Shown here piece after piece: positions 1 to 7,638 of a stretch of DNA of 57,779 nucleotides. The notes below the pieces were generated by a model. The model did not search any database and had not been told where the DNA came from. It worked only from the letters and a program-made list of their open reading frames with translations. This DNA is from Bacteroidaceae bacterium (GTDB taxonomy: Bacteria; Bacteroidota; Bacteroidia; Bacteroidales; Bacteroidaceae), in contig JAFXGV010000065.1 of the NCBI GenBank assembly GCA_017536765.1, positions 1-57,779 on the forward strand, given 5' to 3'. Within the stretch, counting starts at the first letter, position 1. Each line of letters begins with the position of its first letter. The position numbers were made by a program, and so were the translations under genes.

Positions 1-1
1 C

Positions 2-40
2 ACCTCGCCAAGCACAAAGTGCTGCTTTTAGTGGCGAGGT
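2..40. repeat. Nested palindrome at left window edge
   Basis: ACCTCGCCA at 2-10 pairs with TGGCGAGGT at 32-40. Inside is a second hairpin, AGCAC/GTGCT at 11-15 and 19-23. The segment is non-coding and lies beyond the 3' end of mnmE. A perfect outer stem enclosing an inner hairpin resembles dispersed palindromic elements of Bacteroidetes genomes, but dispersal cannot be shown from one copy. It could instead be a terminator for a gene outside the window. Confidence 0.5.
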
Positions 41-176
41 ACACAGGAGGTACAAAAACAGGCGTAAAAAGGCTTAGCAACGATTAACAACGATGCTTGC
101 ACAAACAAATATAGCACCCGTAAAGAGTGCTATATTAATCATTTATGATTGATTTAAATATTTGATAATAAACTAC

Positions 177-1607
177 TTACTTTCCGATGCAAAAATTTGC
201 GAATATCGAGCCAAGTACTTGTTCGCACGATACTTCGCCCACTATTTCGGAGAGGCAGCGGATGGCGGCGCGCAGGTTTTCGCTAACGAGGTCGCCGCTG
301 AGGCCGGAGACAAGGCCTTGCTTCACCTCCTGTATGTGGGCAAGGGCGCGCTGCAGTGCTTCGTAGTGGCGGGCATTGGTTACAACCACATCGTGGGCCG
401 ATATGTTGGGGAGGGCGGCAGAGCGCACGAGGAACTCTTCGAGGCGGTCGAGGTTGGTTGCCAAGCGGGCGGATATTGCCCACATATCGGCGGGGTTCCA
501 CAGGGCGCCTTCGCCGTGTTTCTGCATCAGTGTGTGGGCGTGTTGCATTGTGCGCGAGAGGGCTATGGGATCTACTATGTCGCACTTGTTCACGAGCACG
601 GCTACGTGCTTGCCACGGCACATTGGCAGCAGGCGTTTGGCAAGTTCTTCTATGGCGGCGGGTTCTTGGGTGGGGTCGATGAGCCAGAGGGCAATGTATG
701 ATTTGGATAGTTGGTCGAGGGTGCGCTCTATGCCCATACGTTCCACTACGTCGTATGTGTCGCGCAGGCCTGCGGTGTCGATGAAGCGGAAGGCTGTGCC
801 GCTTATTGTCATAAGTCCTTCGATGGTGTCGCGCGTGGTGCCTTGTATGTCGCTCACTATGGCGCGGTCTTCGTGCAGCAGTGCGTTGAGCAGGGTGCTT
901 TTTCCGGTGTTGGTCTCCCCCACTATTGCCACGGGCACGCCGTTCTTCACGGCATTGCCTATGCTGAAGGATTGTGCCAGGCGGCTCATTACCTCTTCTA
1001 TTTCGTTGCAGAGGGCAAGCAGGCGTGTGCGGTCGGCAAATTCCACGTCTTCTTCGCTGAAGTCGAGCTCAAGTTCCATTAGCGAGGTGAGTTCGAGGAG
1101 TTTGTCGCGCAGGATGGACAATTGCTTGCTGAAGCCACCTTTCAGTTGGTTCATTGCAAGGCGGTGCGCTGCGCGCGAGTTGGATGCTATGAGGTCGGCC
1201 ACTGCCTCAGCACGGCTGAGGTCCATCTTACCATTCAGGAAGGCGCGCATTGTGAACTCGCCTGCATCTGCCTGGCGTGCTCCGTGCTCAAAGAGGGCAA
1301 GCAGCAGTTGGCGGGTGATGTAGGGCGATGCGTGGCAGCTTATCTCCACGCTCTCTTCGCCTGTGTAACTGTGCGGGGCACGCATTATGGTCACGAGCAC
1401 CTCGTCGAGCACCTCACCGGGTGTGGTGCAGATGTCGCCATAGGCCACGGTGTGGCTTTTTCTTGCTGCGAGCGGTGCTCCCTTGCGGGGCGTGAATATC
1501 TTATCTACAATGTTTATGGCTGCGGGGCCCGAGACTCTTATCACATTTATTGCGCCACCCTGCGGGGTTGCCAGTGCGCATATTGTATCTTTCATATAAG
1601 AAGCCAT
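177..1607 (-). CDS. mnmE: tRNA modification GTPase MnmE
   Basis: MnmE (TrmE) works with MnmG to place the aminomethyl or carboxymethylaminomethyl group on U34 of tRNAs reading split codon boxes. The 476-residue protein has the N-terminal tetrahydrofolate-binding region (about 1-125), a helical domain, an inserted G domain with P-loop GETNTGKS at 230-237 and a downstream DTAGLRDT switch II segment, and the invariant C-terminal CIGK whose cysteine is needed for modification. Length is normal for the family. It stands alone: a terminator separates it from the phosphorylase gene upstream on the same strand. Its ATG at 1605-1607 is followed by a second in-frame ATG four codons on. Confidence 0.97.
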   Translation of the reverse strand: MASYMKDTICALATPQGGAINVIRVSGPAAINIVDKIFTPRKGAPLAARKSHTVAYGDICTTPGEVLDEVLVTIMRAPHSYTGEESVEISCHASPYITRQLLLALFEHGARQADAGEFTMRAFLNGKMDLSRAEAVADLIASNSRAAHRLAMNQLKGGFSKQLSILRDKLLELTSLMELELDFSEEDVEFADRTRLLALCNEIEEVMSRLAQSFSIGNAVKNGVPVAIVGETNTGKSTLLNALLHEDRAIVSDIQGTTRDTIEGLMTISGTAFRFIDTAGLRDTYDVVERMGIERTLDQLSKSYIALWLIDPTQEPAAIEELAKRLLPMCRGKHVAVLVNKCDIVDPIALSRTMQHAHTLMQKHGEGALWNPADMWAISARLATNLDRLEEFLVRSAALPNISAHDVVVTNARHYEALQRALAHIQEVKQGLVSGLSGDLVSENLRAAIRCLSEIVGEVSCEQVLGSIFANFCIGK

Positions 1608-1636
1608 ATAAAAAGGTTGTGTTTATTTGTGTATGC

Positions 1637-1672
1637 AAAAAAGGCTGCGCAGTGTGCCCGCACAGCCTTTTT
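1637..1672 (-). terminator. Intrinsic terminator after phosphorylase gene
   Basis: GGCTG at 1643-1647 pairs with CAGCC at 1663-1667, flanked by A6 on one side and T5 on the other. Read on the minus strand it is a GC stem followed by a T run, just after the phosphorylase stop codon and before mnmE. The flanking A and T runs mean it could also work in the other direction. Confidence 0.75.
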
Positions 1673-1684
1673 ATGAAAGCGGTA

Positions 1685-2563
1685 TCAGATTCTGTCGAGC
1701 ACGGTTTGTATGAGCTCGCGCATCTTCTCGTTGTAATCTACATTGGCCTTTTGTGCCAGGCGGTTGGCTATCACAAGGCAGACGGTGACTGCCTTGTGCC
1801 CCATAAGGGCTGCCAAGCCTGCAAGTGCCGAGCTCTCCATCTCGAAATTTGTTATGCTGTGCCCTTTGTACTCGAAGGAGCATATCTTTTCGTTCTGATG
1901 AGGGTCGGCCAACGGCACGCGCAGACGACGGCCCTGCGGGCCGAAGAAGCCGCCACAGGCGATTGTAACACCGCGCACCATATCTTCGCCGCCTATCTGC
2001 TGCACCAATTCGGCATCGGCATCTATCACATAGGGGGCGGGTTGGCACATATTGCCCGACCAGCCGAGGTGGTTCAAGAGTGCGCGCTCGAACTGCAGGT
2101 CGCACACCTCGTTGCGCCCTGCATAGAAATTGAGCAAGCCATCGAAGCCCACCGATTTTGCCGAGCAGATGAAGGTGCCCACGGGAGTGTGGGGCTGCAG
2201 GCCTCCACAGGTGCCTATGCGCACCATTTGCAGGCTGCGCAATGTATCCTTTTCGTAGCGTGTCTCAAAGTCGATATTGGCAAGGGCATCGAGCTCGTTC
2301 ACCACAATATCCACATTGTCGCACCCTATGCCGGTGGATACCACCGTGATGCGCTTGCCTTTGTAGGTACCCGTGATGGTGCGGAACTCGCGATGCTGTA
2401 TGTCGCACTCGCTGCTATCGAAATAGGATGCCACTAAGGGAACACGCCCGGGATCGCCCACAAGAATCACTCTGTCTGCCAACTGTTCGGGTTTTACTCC
2501 TAAATGATAAACTGCCCCGTTTGGCTCGATGAGCAGTTCCGAAGGAGGAAAATAACGCTTCAT
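1685..2563 (-). CDS. udp: Nucleoside phosphorylase (uridine phosphorylase type)
   Basis: This is a purine/uridine phosphorylase superfamily protein that cleaves nucleosides with phosphate to free base and ribose 1-phosphate; uridine is the likeliest substrate. Visible family signatures are the phosphate-binding VGDPGRV near residue 36, the STGIGCDN segment, RIGTCGG, and the late NFEMESSAL segment that contacts the ribose. The frame opens at a GTG at 2572, but ATG at 2561-2563 (MKRYFPPSE) matches Bacteroides homologues as I recall them, giving 292 residues. It lies 40-50 bases downstream of the floA-like gene and could be co-transcribed with it. The exact base specificity is an inference. Confidence 0.9.
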   Translation of the reverse strand: MKRYFPPSELLIEPNGAVYHLGVKPEQLADRVILVGDPGRVPLVASYFDSSECDIQHREFRTITGTYKGKRITVVSTGIGCDNVDIVVNELDALANIDFETRYEKDTLRSLQMVRIGTCGGLQPHTPVGTFICSAKSVGFDGLLNFYAGRNEVCDLQFERALLNHLGWSGNMCQPAPYVIDADAELVQQIGGEDMVRGVTIACGGFFGPQGRRLRVPLADPHQNEKICSFEYKGHSITNFEMESSALAGLAALMGHKAVTVCLVIANRLAQKANVDYNEKMRELIQTVLDRI

Positions 2564-2612
2564 AATCAACACTCTTTAATTGTTCAACAGTATATATTAT
2601 ATATTATGTCTA

Positions 2613-3977
2613 TCACTCCTTAGCGATGTTGTCGCGCATTGCAGTGTCGGCCTGGATATTCTTCATACGATAGTAATCCATTATACCCAAGTTGCCTGTG
2701 CGGAAAGCCTCGGCCATAGCCTTGGGAACCTCGGCCTCGGCCTCGATAACGTGTGCGCGGGCCTCCTGTGCACGGGCCTTCATCTCCTGCTCCAGAGCAA
2801 CGGCCATTGCGCGGCGCTCCTCAGCCTTGGCCTGGGCGATGTTCTTGTCGGCATTGGCCTGGTCTATCTGCAATGCGGCACCGATATTCTTACCTATGTC
2901 GATATCGGCAATGTCGATTGATAGAATCTCGAACGCAGTACCGGCATCGAGGCCCTTCTTGAGCACAAGTTTAGATATTGAATCGGGATTCTCGAGCACC
3001 GCTTTGTGGTTCTCAGACGAACCGATAGACGATACTATACCCTCGCCCACACGGGCAAGCACGGTGTCCTCACCGGCACCACCCACAAGGCGTTTGATGT
3101 TGGCACGCACGGTTACACGGGCAATGGCTATGAGCTGGATACCATCCTTGGCTACGGCTGTAACGTGGGGAGTGTCGATAACCTTGGGGTTCACCGACAT
3201 CTGCACAGCCTCGAACACATCGCGGCCTGCAAGGTCGATGGCTGTGGCCATCTGGAACGTCAGTTCGATATTGGCCTTGGCTGCCGACACAAGCGCGTGA
3301 ACAACCTTCTCCACGTGACCACCGGCAAGGTAGTGAGCCTCCAACGCATCGCGGGTAATATCCTCCAAGCCTGCCTTGTGGGCCTCTATCATTGCCTGCA
3401 CAATGGTATATGGCGGCACGTTACGAATGCGCATAAGGAACAACTGCACCAATGATATGTGAACACCCGACACCTTGGCCGAAAGCCACAGCACAAAAGG
3501 TACATAATGAAAAAACACCGATAGCACCACCACTACCGCAATGGCTACTAATGCAATTAAAAATGTACTGTCCATAGAATATAAAAAATTAGAATTTGTT
3601 ATTTGTTCTTCCTGTGTTGTTTTTTTATGGTTTGTTAGAGTATCTTCGCTCTGTGCCGCACTCTTGGTCATCTCGATATTGAATACCCTGCGGGAGCCGA
3701 TGGGCAATGTCTGCGTTTTGTGACCGATATACGATACCTGCAGGCGGTTATCGGTGTTTTTCACCACCATCGAAAAATTACCGTTGTGATAAGTTTCCTC
3801 GGCAGTGACAATGCGATTCTTATCGTCGCGCTCGGTGATGCTTGCCATAATAAGCGGCCCCTCGGCATCGCTGACGATGGTGCCGGTAATCACCACACTT
3901 TTTTGAGCAGATGCCGAAACAGCTATGGTGCAGAAGAGCAGAAGCAACAATATATGTTTTACCTTGTTTATGCCCAT
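2613..3977 (-). CDS. floA: FloA-type flotillin with extra N-terminal exported domain
   Basis: The last 320 residues match FloA (UPF0365), a bacterial flotillin of membrane microdomains: a hydrophobic segment, an SPFH core, then an AE-rich coiled coil ending in a [14 protein letters not shown] segment. Unusually, the frame runs on upstream. From ATG 3977 there is a signal peptide ([17 protein letters not shown]), then about 80 residues resembling a carboxypeptidase-regulatory-like beta sandwich ([17 protein letters not shown] ... FNIEM), then a polar linker. Plain FloA would start at ATG 3575. An upstream ATG at 4037 would overlap nfeD, so 3977 was chosen, 16 bases after the nfeD stop. Predicted topology: N-terminal domain in the periplasm, SPFH domain in the cytoplasm. 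Confidence 0.88.
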   Translation of the reverse strand: MGINKVKHILLLLLFCTIAVSASAQKSVVITGTIVSDAEGPLIMASITERDDKNRIVTAEETYHNGNFSMVVKNTDNRLQVSYIGHKTQTLPIGSRRVFNIEMTKSAAQSEDTLTNHKKTTQEEQITNSNFLYSMDSTFLIALVAIAVVVVLSVFFHYVPFVLWLSAKVSGVHISLVQLFLMRIRNVPPYTIVQAMIEAHKAGLEDITRDALEAHYLAGGHVEKVVHALVSAAKANIELTFQMATAIDLAGRDVFEAVQMSVNPKVIDTPHVTAVAKDGIQLIAIARVTVRANIKRLVGGAGEDTVLARVGEGIVSSIGSSENHKAVLENPDSISKLVLKKGLDAGTAFEILSIDIADIDIGKNIGAALQIDQANADKNIAQAKAEERRAMAVALEQEMKARAQEARAHVIEAEAEVPKAMAEAFRTGNLGIMDYYRMKNIQADTAMRDNIAKE

Positions 3978-3993
3978 TTCATTACAAATGTCA

Positions 3994-4464
3994 TTAAACC
4001 GCAATTTTGCTTTTAACAAATATGGTGCCGCCTGCAATGCGTGTCACACACACCTTGGTACCCTCCTCTAAAAGGCCCGATGCCGATGTAACCTCGACAA
4101 GACGCCCGCCAAAATCGGCCTCGCCCACAAGAGCAAGACGTGTGACGGCCACACCCTCGTCACCCACGGAAAGCGTGGTGGTATCGGGGTTCTGCACCGT
4201 GGAATCGATATTCTTTTTAAGCGCCACATTGTCGATGGACTTGCCATAAACAGCCCACAGGATGAGCAGTACAATGGCCAGTGAAACTATCGCCAGAGTG
4301 AGCCACCCCGCCAACGGCATAAAACTAAAGGCATAGGCAACAGCGCCTATCATTGAGAGGGCGCCAAGAACACCCGTGACACCTATACCTGGGATGAGAG
4401 CGACCTCAATGGTAAGCAGCAACACGCCCACAAGCACCAAAATTGCAATAATAACTATATCCAT
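3994..4464 (-). CDS. NfeD family membrane protein
   Basis: This is a 156-residue short NfeD protein with a hydrophobic N-terminal half (three predicted membrane helices within residues 3-75) and a C-terminal OB-fold-like soluble domain (about 85-156, including [20 protein letters not shown]). NfeD proteins are encoded next to flotillins or stomatins and help assemble them; the gene directly downstream is floA-like, the classic pairing. It starts 7 bases after the TPR/PD40 gene, so the three genes look like one operon. No protease domain is present, unlike long NfeD proteins. Confidence 0.92.
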   Translation of the reverse strand: MDIVIIAILVLVGVLLLTIEVALIPGIGVTGVLGALSMIGAVAYAFSFMPLAGWLTLAIVSLAIVLLILWAVYGKSIDNVALKKNIDSTVQNPDTTTLSVGDEGVAVTRLALVGEADFGGRLVEVTSASGLLEEGTKVCVTRIAGGTIFVKSKIAV

Positions 4465-4471
4465 AAATCTT

Positions 4472-5902
4472 TTATCTGTGTAGTGTTTGTAACTCCATTC
4501 TTCTTATCTCGTACTCGGCCGATTCAAGCAGCTGCGCATCCTGCTCCACCTGGCGTTCAAGGCGAAGTATCTCGCCTGCCATACGGTTCCTTGCCGCTGT
4601 GGTTGCAGTGGCATATTCGTCGCGCCTCTGCTTCAATGCAGCCTCGTTCTTCCTGTGACGGTCGCAATCCTTTTGCCATTTCACGAACATCTCGCGCGCC
4701 TTGGCGCTCTTGAAGTCGGCAAGCGATGTATAATCGGTGGCATTGTCAATGACAAAGAGGAAATCGCCGTTGCTGCGCTCGTCGGGCTGTTCGTAAAAGA
4801 GAATCGTCTGCTGGCGGCGGGCCTCGCGCACAATGTCGTCATCCACCTGTGTGGCAGCAATGCCACGCAGGTGCGCTCTGGCTATCAACTGCTCGTAGGG
4901 CATATTCTCGGCATCGTACTTGCTGGCTGTGGCATTGGGCACAAACACATATACGCACACCTTGCCATCGGGCTGATAGCGGTCGCTGGCAAACCAGCCG
5001 AGGTTGGCCACCTCGTTTATTGCCAGCATATAGTCGTTGGCAAGTGAGTTAAAGGGCATACCTATGTTATCGGGGCGCAGAAAGCGGGAGTCCTCGCTGT
5101 CGTAACGGGTGATGAAAATATCATAGCCTCCTATGGAGCCCTCGCCATCGCTGGCAAAATAGAGCGTGAGGCCGTCGGCAAGCATAAAGGGGTAGTTATC
5201 GTTGCCCTGCGTATCGAGCCCGGCAAGGCGTGCGGGCCTGCCCCACTCACCATCCACCTTATTGCTGTGATAGAGCTTGAGCAGGCTGTCGCCCTCGTTC
5301 TTCATAGCATAGTATATGTCGGTGCCGCGCTCCGTTTCGGCCAGGTAGCCGCCATCCTCGTCGTCCTCGTCAAAGAATTGAGCAACGGTGGTGAGGAGCC
5401 CCACATCGCGCCCCATCTTATAGACCGACAGGAACCTCTCCTTGTCCACAACAAAACTGTCTATCACACACACGCGCTCGGTGGTGTTTACCATACGGTC
5501 GAGACGGTTCACATTGCTCAGTTTGGTTTTGACAAGCGACAGCAGCGAGTCGTCCTTGCACACGGCAAGGAAATCCTCGTAGTGCTCGGCGGCAGCGGCA
5601 TAGCGCGCACTGTCGGCACACAGGTCGCCAAGATAGCGGTAGGCATTGGATATTTTGCGCGATGCGGCAAATTCCAGCATAGGCTTCACATCCACAGTGT
5701 CTTTTGTTTCGTAGCAGCAGACGGCATACCAGTAATTGAGCTCGCCGTTGCGCGGGTTGCGCTGCAGCAGCTTTTCAAACATAGGCTTTGCCTCGGCATA
5801 TTCGCCTGCAAGAAAGAGTTTGCGAGCGGTATTCTTGTTCTGCGCAGTTGCCACGTTGAACGTGAGCAGCGCAACCAGTATTATGGACAGGCTGTATTTC
5901 AT
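4472..5902 (-). CDS. Exported TPR and PD40 (WD40-like) repeat protein
   Basis: The protein has 476 residues from ATG 5902. It has a signal peptide (MKYSLSIILVALLTFNVATA), TPR-like helical repeats (about 20-130), a middle region of PD40 beta-propeller repeats with typical phrases (LTLYFASDGEGSIGGYDIF, LGWFASDR), and a charged C-terminal coiled coil. This resembles the N-terminal part of Bacteroidetes envelope proteins such as PorE, but the OmpA peptidoglycan-binding domain is absent. A longer start at 5950 would overlap the -7 promoter element, so 5902 is preferred. It is the first gene of the nfeD-floA operon. A periplasmic scaffold or sensor role is an inference. Confidence 0.82.
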   Translation of the reverse strand: MKYSLSIILVALLTFNVATAQNKNTARKLFLAGEYAEAKPMFEKLLQRNPRNGELNYWYAVCCYETKDTVDVKPMLEFAASRKISNAYRYLGDLCADSARYAAAAEHYEDFLAVCKDDSLLSLVKTKLSNVNRLDRMVNTTERVCVIDSFVVDKERFLSVYKMGRDVGLLTTVAQFFDEDDEDGGYLAETERGTDIYYAMKNEGDSLLKLYHSNKVDGEWGRPARLAGLDTQGNDNYPFMLADGLTLYFASDGEGSIGGYDIFITRYDSEDSRFLRPDNIGMPFNSLANDYMLAINEVANLGWFASDRYQPDGKVCVYVFVPNATASKYDAENMPYEQLIARAHLRGIAATQVDDDIVREARRQQTILFYEQPDERSNGDFLFVIDNATDYTSLADFKSAKAREMFVKWQKDCDRHRKNEAALKQRRDEYATATTAARNRMAGEILRLERQVEQDAQLLESAEYEIRRMELQTLHR

Positions 5903-5947
5903 TTTCAATATTTTTACAATTAACACGGTGCACACCGATGCTAAACG

Positions 5948-5955
5948 CAAATATA
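5948..5955 (-). promoter_or_regulatory. -7 element TATATTTG before the TPR/PD40 operon
   Basis: Minus-strand TATATTTG fits the Bacteroidetes -7 consensus TAnnTTTG and would start transcription about 40 bases before the ATG at 5902. No good -33 TTG is seen at 19-20 bases. Confidence 0.5.
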
Positions 5956-6081
5956 ATCACAAATAATTATAAATGTATTTTTTTAAGAATAATTTACCTA
6001 ATTGCGGCATAAAAAGCAACATTTGGAGCAGGAAAAGAAAAGTTCTCCCCGATAAACGGGCTATATGTGGAAGCAAATGAC

Positions 6082-6089
6082 TAACTTTG
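6082..6089 (+). promoter_or_regulatory. -7 element TAACTTTG before ttcA
   Basis: This is an exact match to TAnnTTTG, 23 bases before the ttcA ATG, in the divergent gap between ttcA and the TPR/PD40 operon. The -33 element is weak. Confidence 0.5.
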
Positions 6090-6112
6090 CACCCCGAAAC
6101 AGGTAAAAGGCA

Positions 6113-6868
6113 ATGGCGAAATTCACCGAAGAGCAAAAAACATACAACCGCATAAAAAAGCGCTTTTCAAAAGCCACAAAGTATTATGCACTGCTGGCCG
6201 ACGGCGACAGGATACTGGTTGCCCTCTCCGGCGGCAAGGACTCGCTCACGATGCTGCAGCTGCTTGCCGAGCGCAGCCGCATACTGCACCCGCACATTGA
6301 GATTGAAGCAGCGCACGTTTCTATGTCAAATATTCCTTACAAAAGCGACACAGCCTTTTTGCAAAGCTTCTGCGACAGCTTAGGCGTTACGCTGCACCTT
6401 GCAACCACAAGTTTCAATGCCGAAACCGACACGCGCAAATCGCCCTGTTTCCTCTGTTCGTGGAACCGCCGCAAAGCGCTCTTTGAGCTTGCACAGGAGC
6501 GCGGCTGCAACAAGATAGCATTGGGGCACAATATGGACGATTTCATAGAAACAATGCTTATGAACATAACGTTCCAGGGAGCATTCAGCGCAATGGCACC
6601 GGCAATGAAGATGGAAAAATTCCCCATCACGGTGATACGCCCGCTGTGCCTTGTGAACGAGAGCGACGTGGAGGAACACGCCCGCAACAGCGCCTTCCCC
6701 GCACAAATAAAGAACTGCCCGCACGAGGACAGCAGCAACCGCAAGCAAATGAAGGAGCTGCTTGCCAGACTCGACTCGCTGAACCCTGAAGCGCGTTACA
6801 ACATCTGGGGCGCAATGAGCAATATTCAAGCCGACCTGCTACCGCCAAAAGTAGAAAATAAACAGTAA
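6113..6868 (+). CDS. ttcA: tRNA 2-thiocytidine synthetase TtcA
   Basis: TtcA is an ATP-dependent, iron-sulfur-cluster tRNA thiolase that makes 2-thiocytidine at position 32. The protein has 251 residues with the PP-loop SGGKDS at 39-44 for ATP adenylation and a CxxC pair, C112 and C115 (PCFLC), plus a later cysteine in KNCPHE, as in cluster-binding TtcA proteins. LGHNMDDFIETMLMN is another family segment. The DUF486 gene follows after 13 bases and is probably co-transcribed. Confidence 0.92.
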   Translation: MAKFTEEQKTYNRIKKRFSKATKYYALLADGDRILVALSGGKDSLTMLQLLAERSRILHPHIEIEAAHVSMSNIPYKSDTAFLQSFCDSLGVTLHLATTSFNAETDTRKSPCFLCSWNRRKALFELAQERGCNKIALGHNMDDFIETMLMNITFQGAFSAMAPAMKMEKFPITVIRPLCLVNESDVEEHARNSAFPAQIKNCPHEDSSNRKQMKELLARLDSLNPEARYNIWGAMSNIQADLLPPKVENKQ

Positions 6869-6881
6869 AAATAATATACAA

Positions 6882-7256
6882 ATGACAAAAATCATCCTAA
6901 CCATCACACTGCTCGTGATATCGAACAGCTTTATGACACTCGCCTGGTATGGCAACCTCAAACTACAGGATTTGAAGTTAATATCGTCCAACACCCCGCT
7001 TATACTAATTATATTATTAAGCTGGGGCATCGCACTGCTTGAATACACCTTTTTAATACCCGCCAACCGCATAGGCAGCGACATAAACGGCGGCCCGTTC
7101 TCGCTTGTGCAACTAAAGGTGATACAGGAGGCTATTTCGTGCCTTGTTTTCGGCATAATAGTATCCATCCTCTTCAAGGGCGAGAGCCTGCAATGGAACC
7201 ACTTTGTGGCGGTTCTCTTCCTGGTGCTTGCCGTCTATTTCGTATTCCTCAAATAG
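6882..7256 (+). CDS. DUF486 (DMT family) small membrane protein
   Basis: This is a 124-residue protein with four hydrophobic segments (about 3-20, 38-56, 80-98 and 103-122), matching the DUF486 branch of the drug/metabolite transporter superfamily. The central EYTFLIPANRIG and the following PFSLVQLKVIQE segment are typical. The substrate is unknown. It follows ttcA by 13 bases and ends just before a strong terminator. Confidence 0.88.
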   Translation: MTKIILTITLLVISNSFMTLAWYGNLKLQDLKLISSNTPLILIILLSWGIALLEYTFLIPANRIGSDINGGPFSLVQLKVIQEAISCLVFGIIVSILFKGESLQWNHFVAVLFLVLAVYFVFLK

Positions 7257-7281
7257 AACAAGACTACCCTTTTAAGCGTTT

Positions 7282-7326
7282 AACGCAGCGCCCTCTTGCA
7301 CCGCAGAATGGCGCTGCGTTTTTTTT
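7282..7326 (+). terminator. Intrinsic terminator after ttcA operon
   Basis: AACGCAGCGCC at 7282-7292 pairs perfectly with GGCGCTGCGTT at 7310-7320, followed by a T run to 7326. The rest of the 382-base gap (7257-7638) holds a GC-rich patch near 7365-7385 and the next promoter; no gene is seen in it. Confidence 0.92.
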
Positions 7327-7484
7327 AACAACATTTTATTAAATTAACCTAAAATGAGCTACAAGACCGGCGGCGCGGGCGGCCGGAAAACCGTACAGGA
7401 AAGCATTCCACAAGCAACCATATTGAAAATATGAGGAAAAAGTAGAGGCAAAAAAGAAAAATAATTAAAATTGACCAAAATTTC

Positions 7485-7515
7485 TTGTTTGGTAAATAAT
7501 AATCGCTTATATTTG
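7485..7515 (+). promoter_or_regulatory. Promoter of fasciclin lipoprotein gene
   Basis: TTG at 7485-7487, a 20-base spacer, then TATATTTG at 7508-7515. This fits the Bacteroidetes primary-sigma promoter and leaves a leader of roughly 115 bases. Confidence 0.65.
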
Positions 7516-7638
7516 AAAATGATTTGTACCCACAAACGCACTCCCTGCCGTTTATGGGGCACGCACAAATAGCTAAAAAGCAAACAACGCATTGATTGAA
7601 AACACATTAAGCGAATAATAAATTAATTCTAACTCAAT

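Noticed and set aside
376-1323. 315-residue open frame on the plus strand opposite mnmE
   Set aside because: It lies wholly inside a certain gene, has Ser/Arg-rich composition without domain features, and results from the codon bias of mnmE.
2613-3977. FloA region as two separate genes
   Set aside because: There is no stop codon between the N-terminal domain and the SPFH part; a separate start at 3575 remains possible but the frame is continuous.
4472-5902. TPR/PD40 protein as PorE of the type IX secretion system
   Set aside because: It lacks the regulatory and OmpA domains of PorE and is not near other por genes.
7359-7607. 82-residue minus-strand frame in the gap before the fasciclin gene
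   Set aside because: No family resemblance, and it runs across the promoter of the fasciclin gene; composition looks random.
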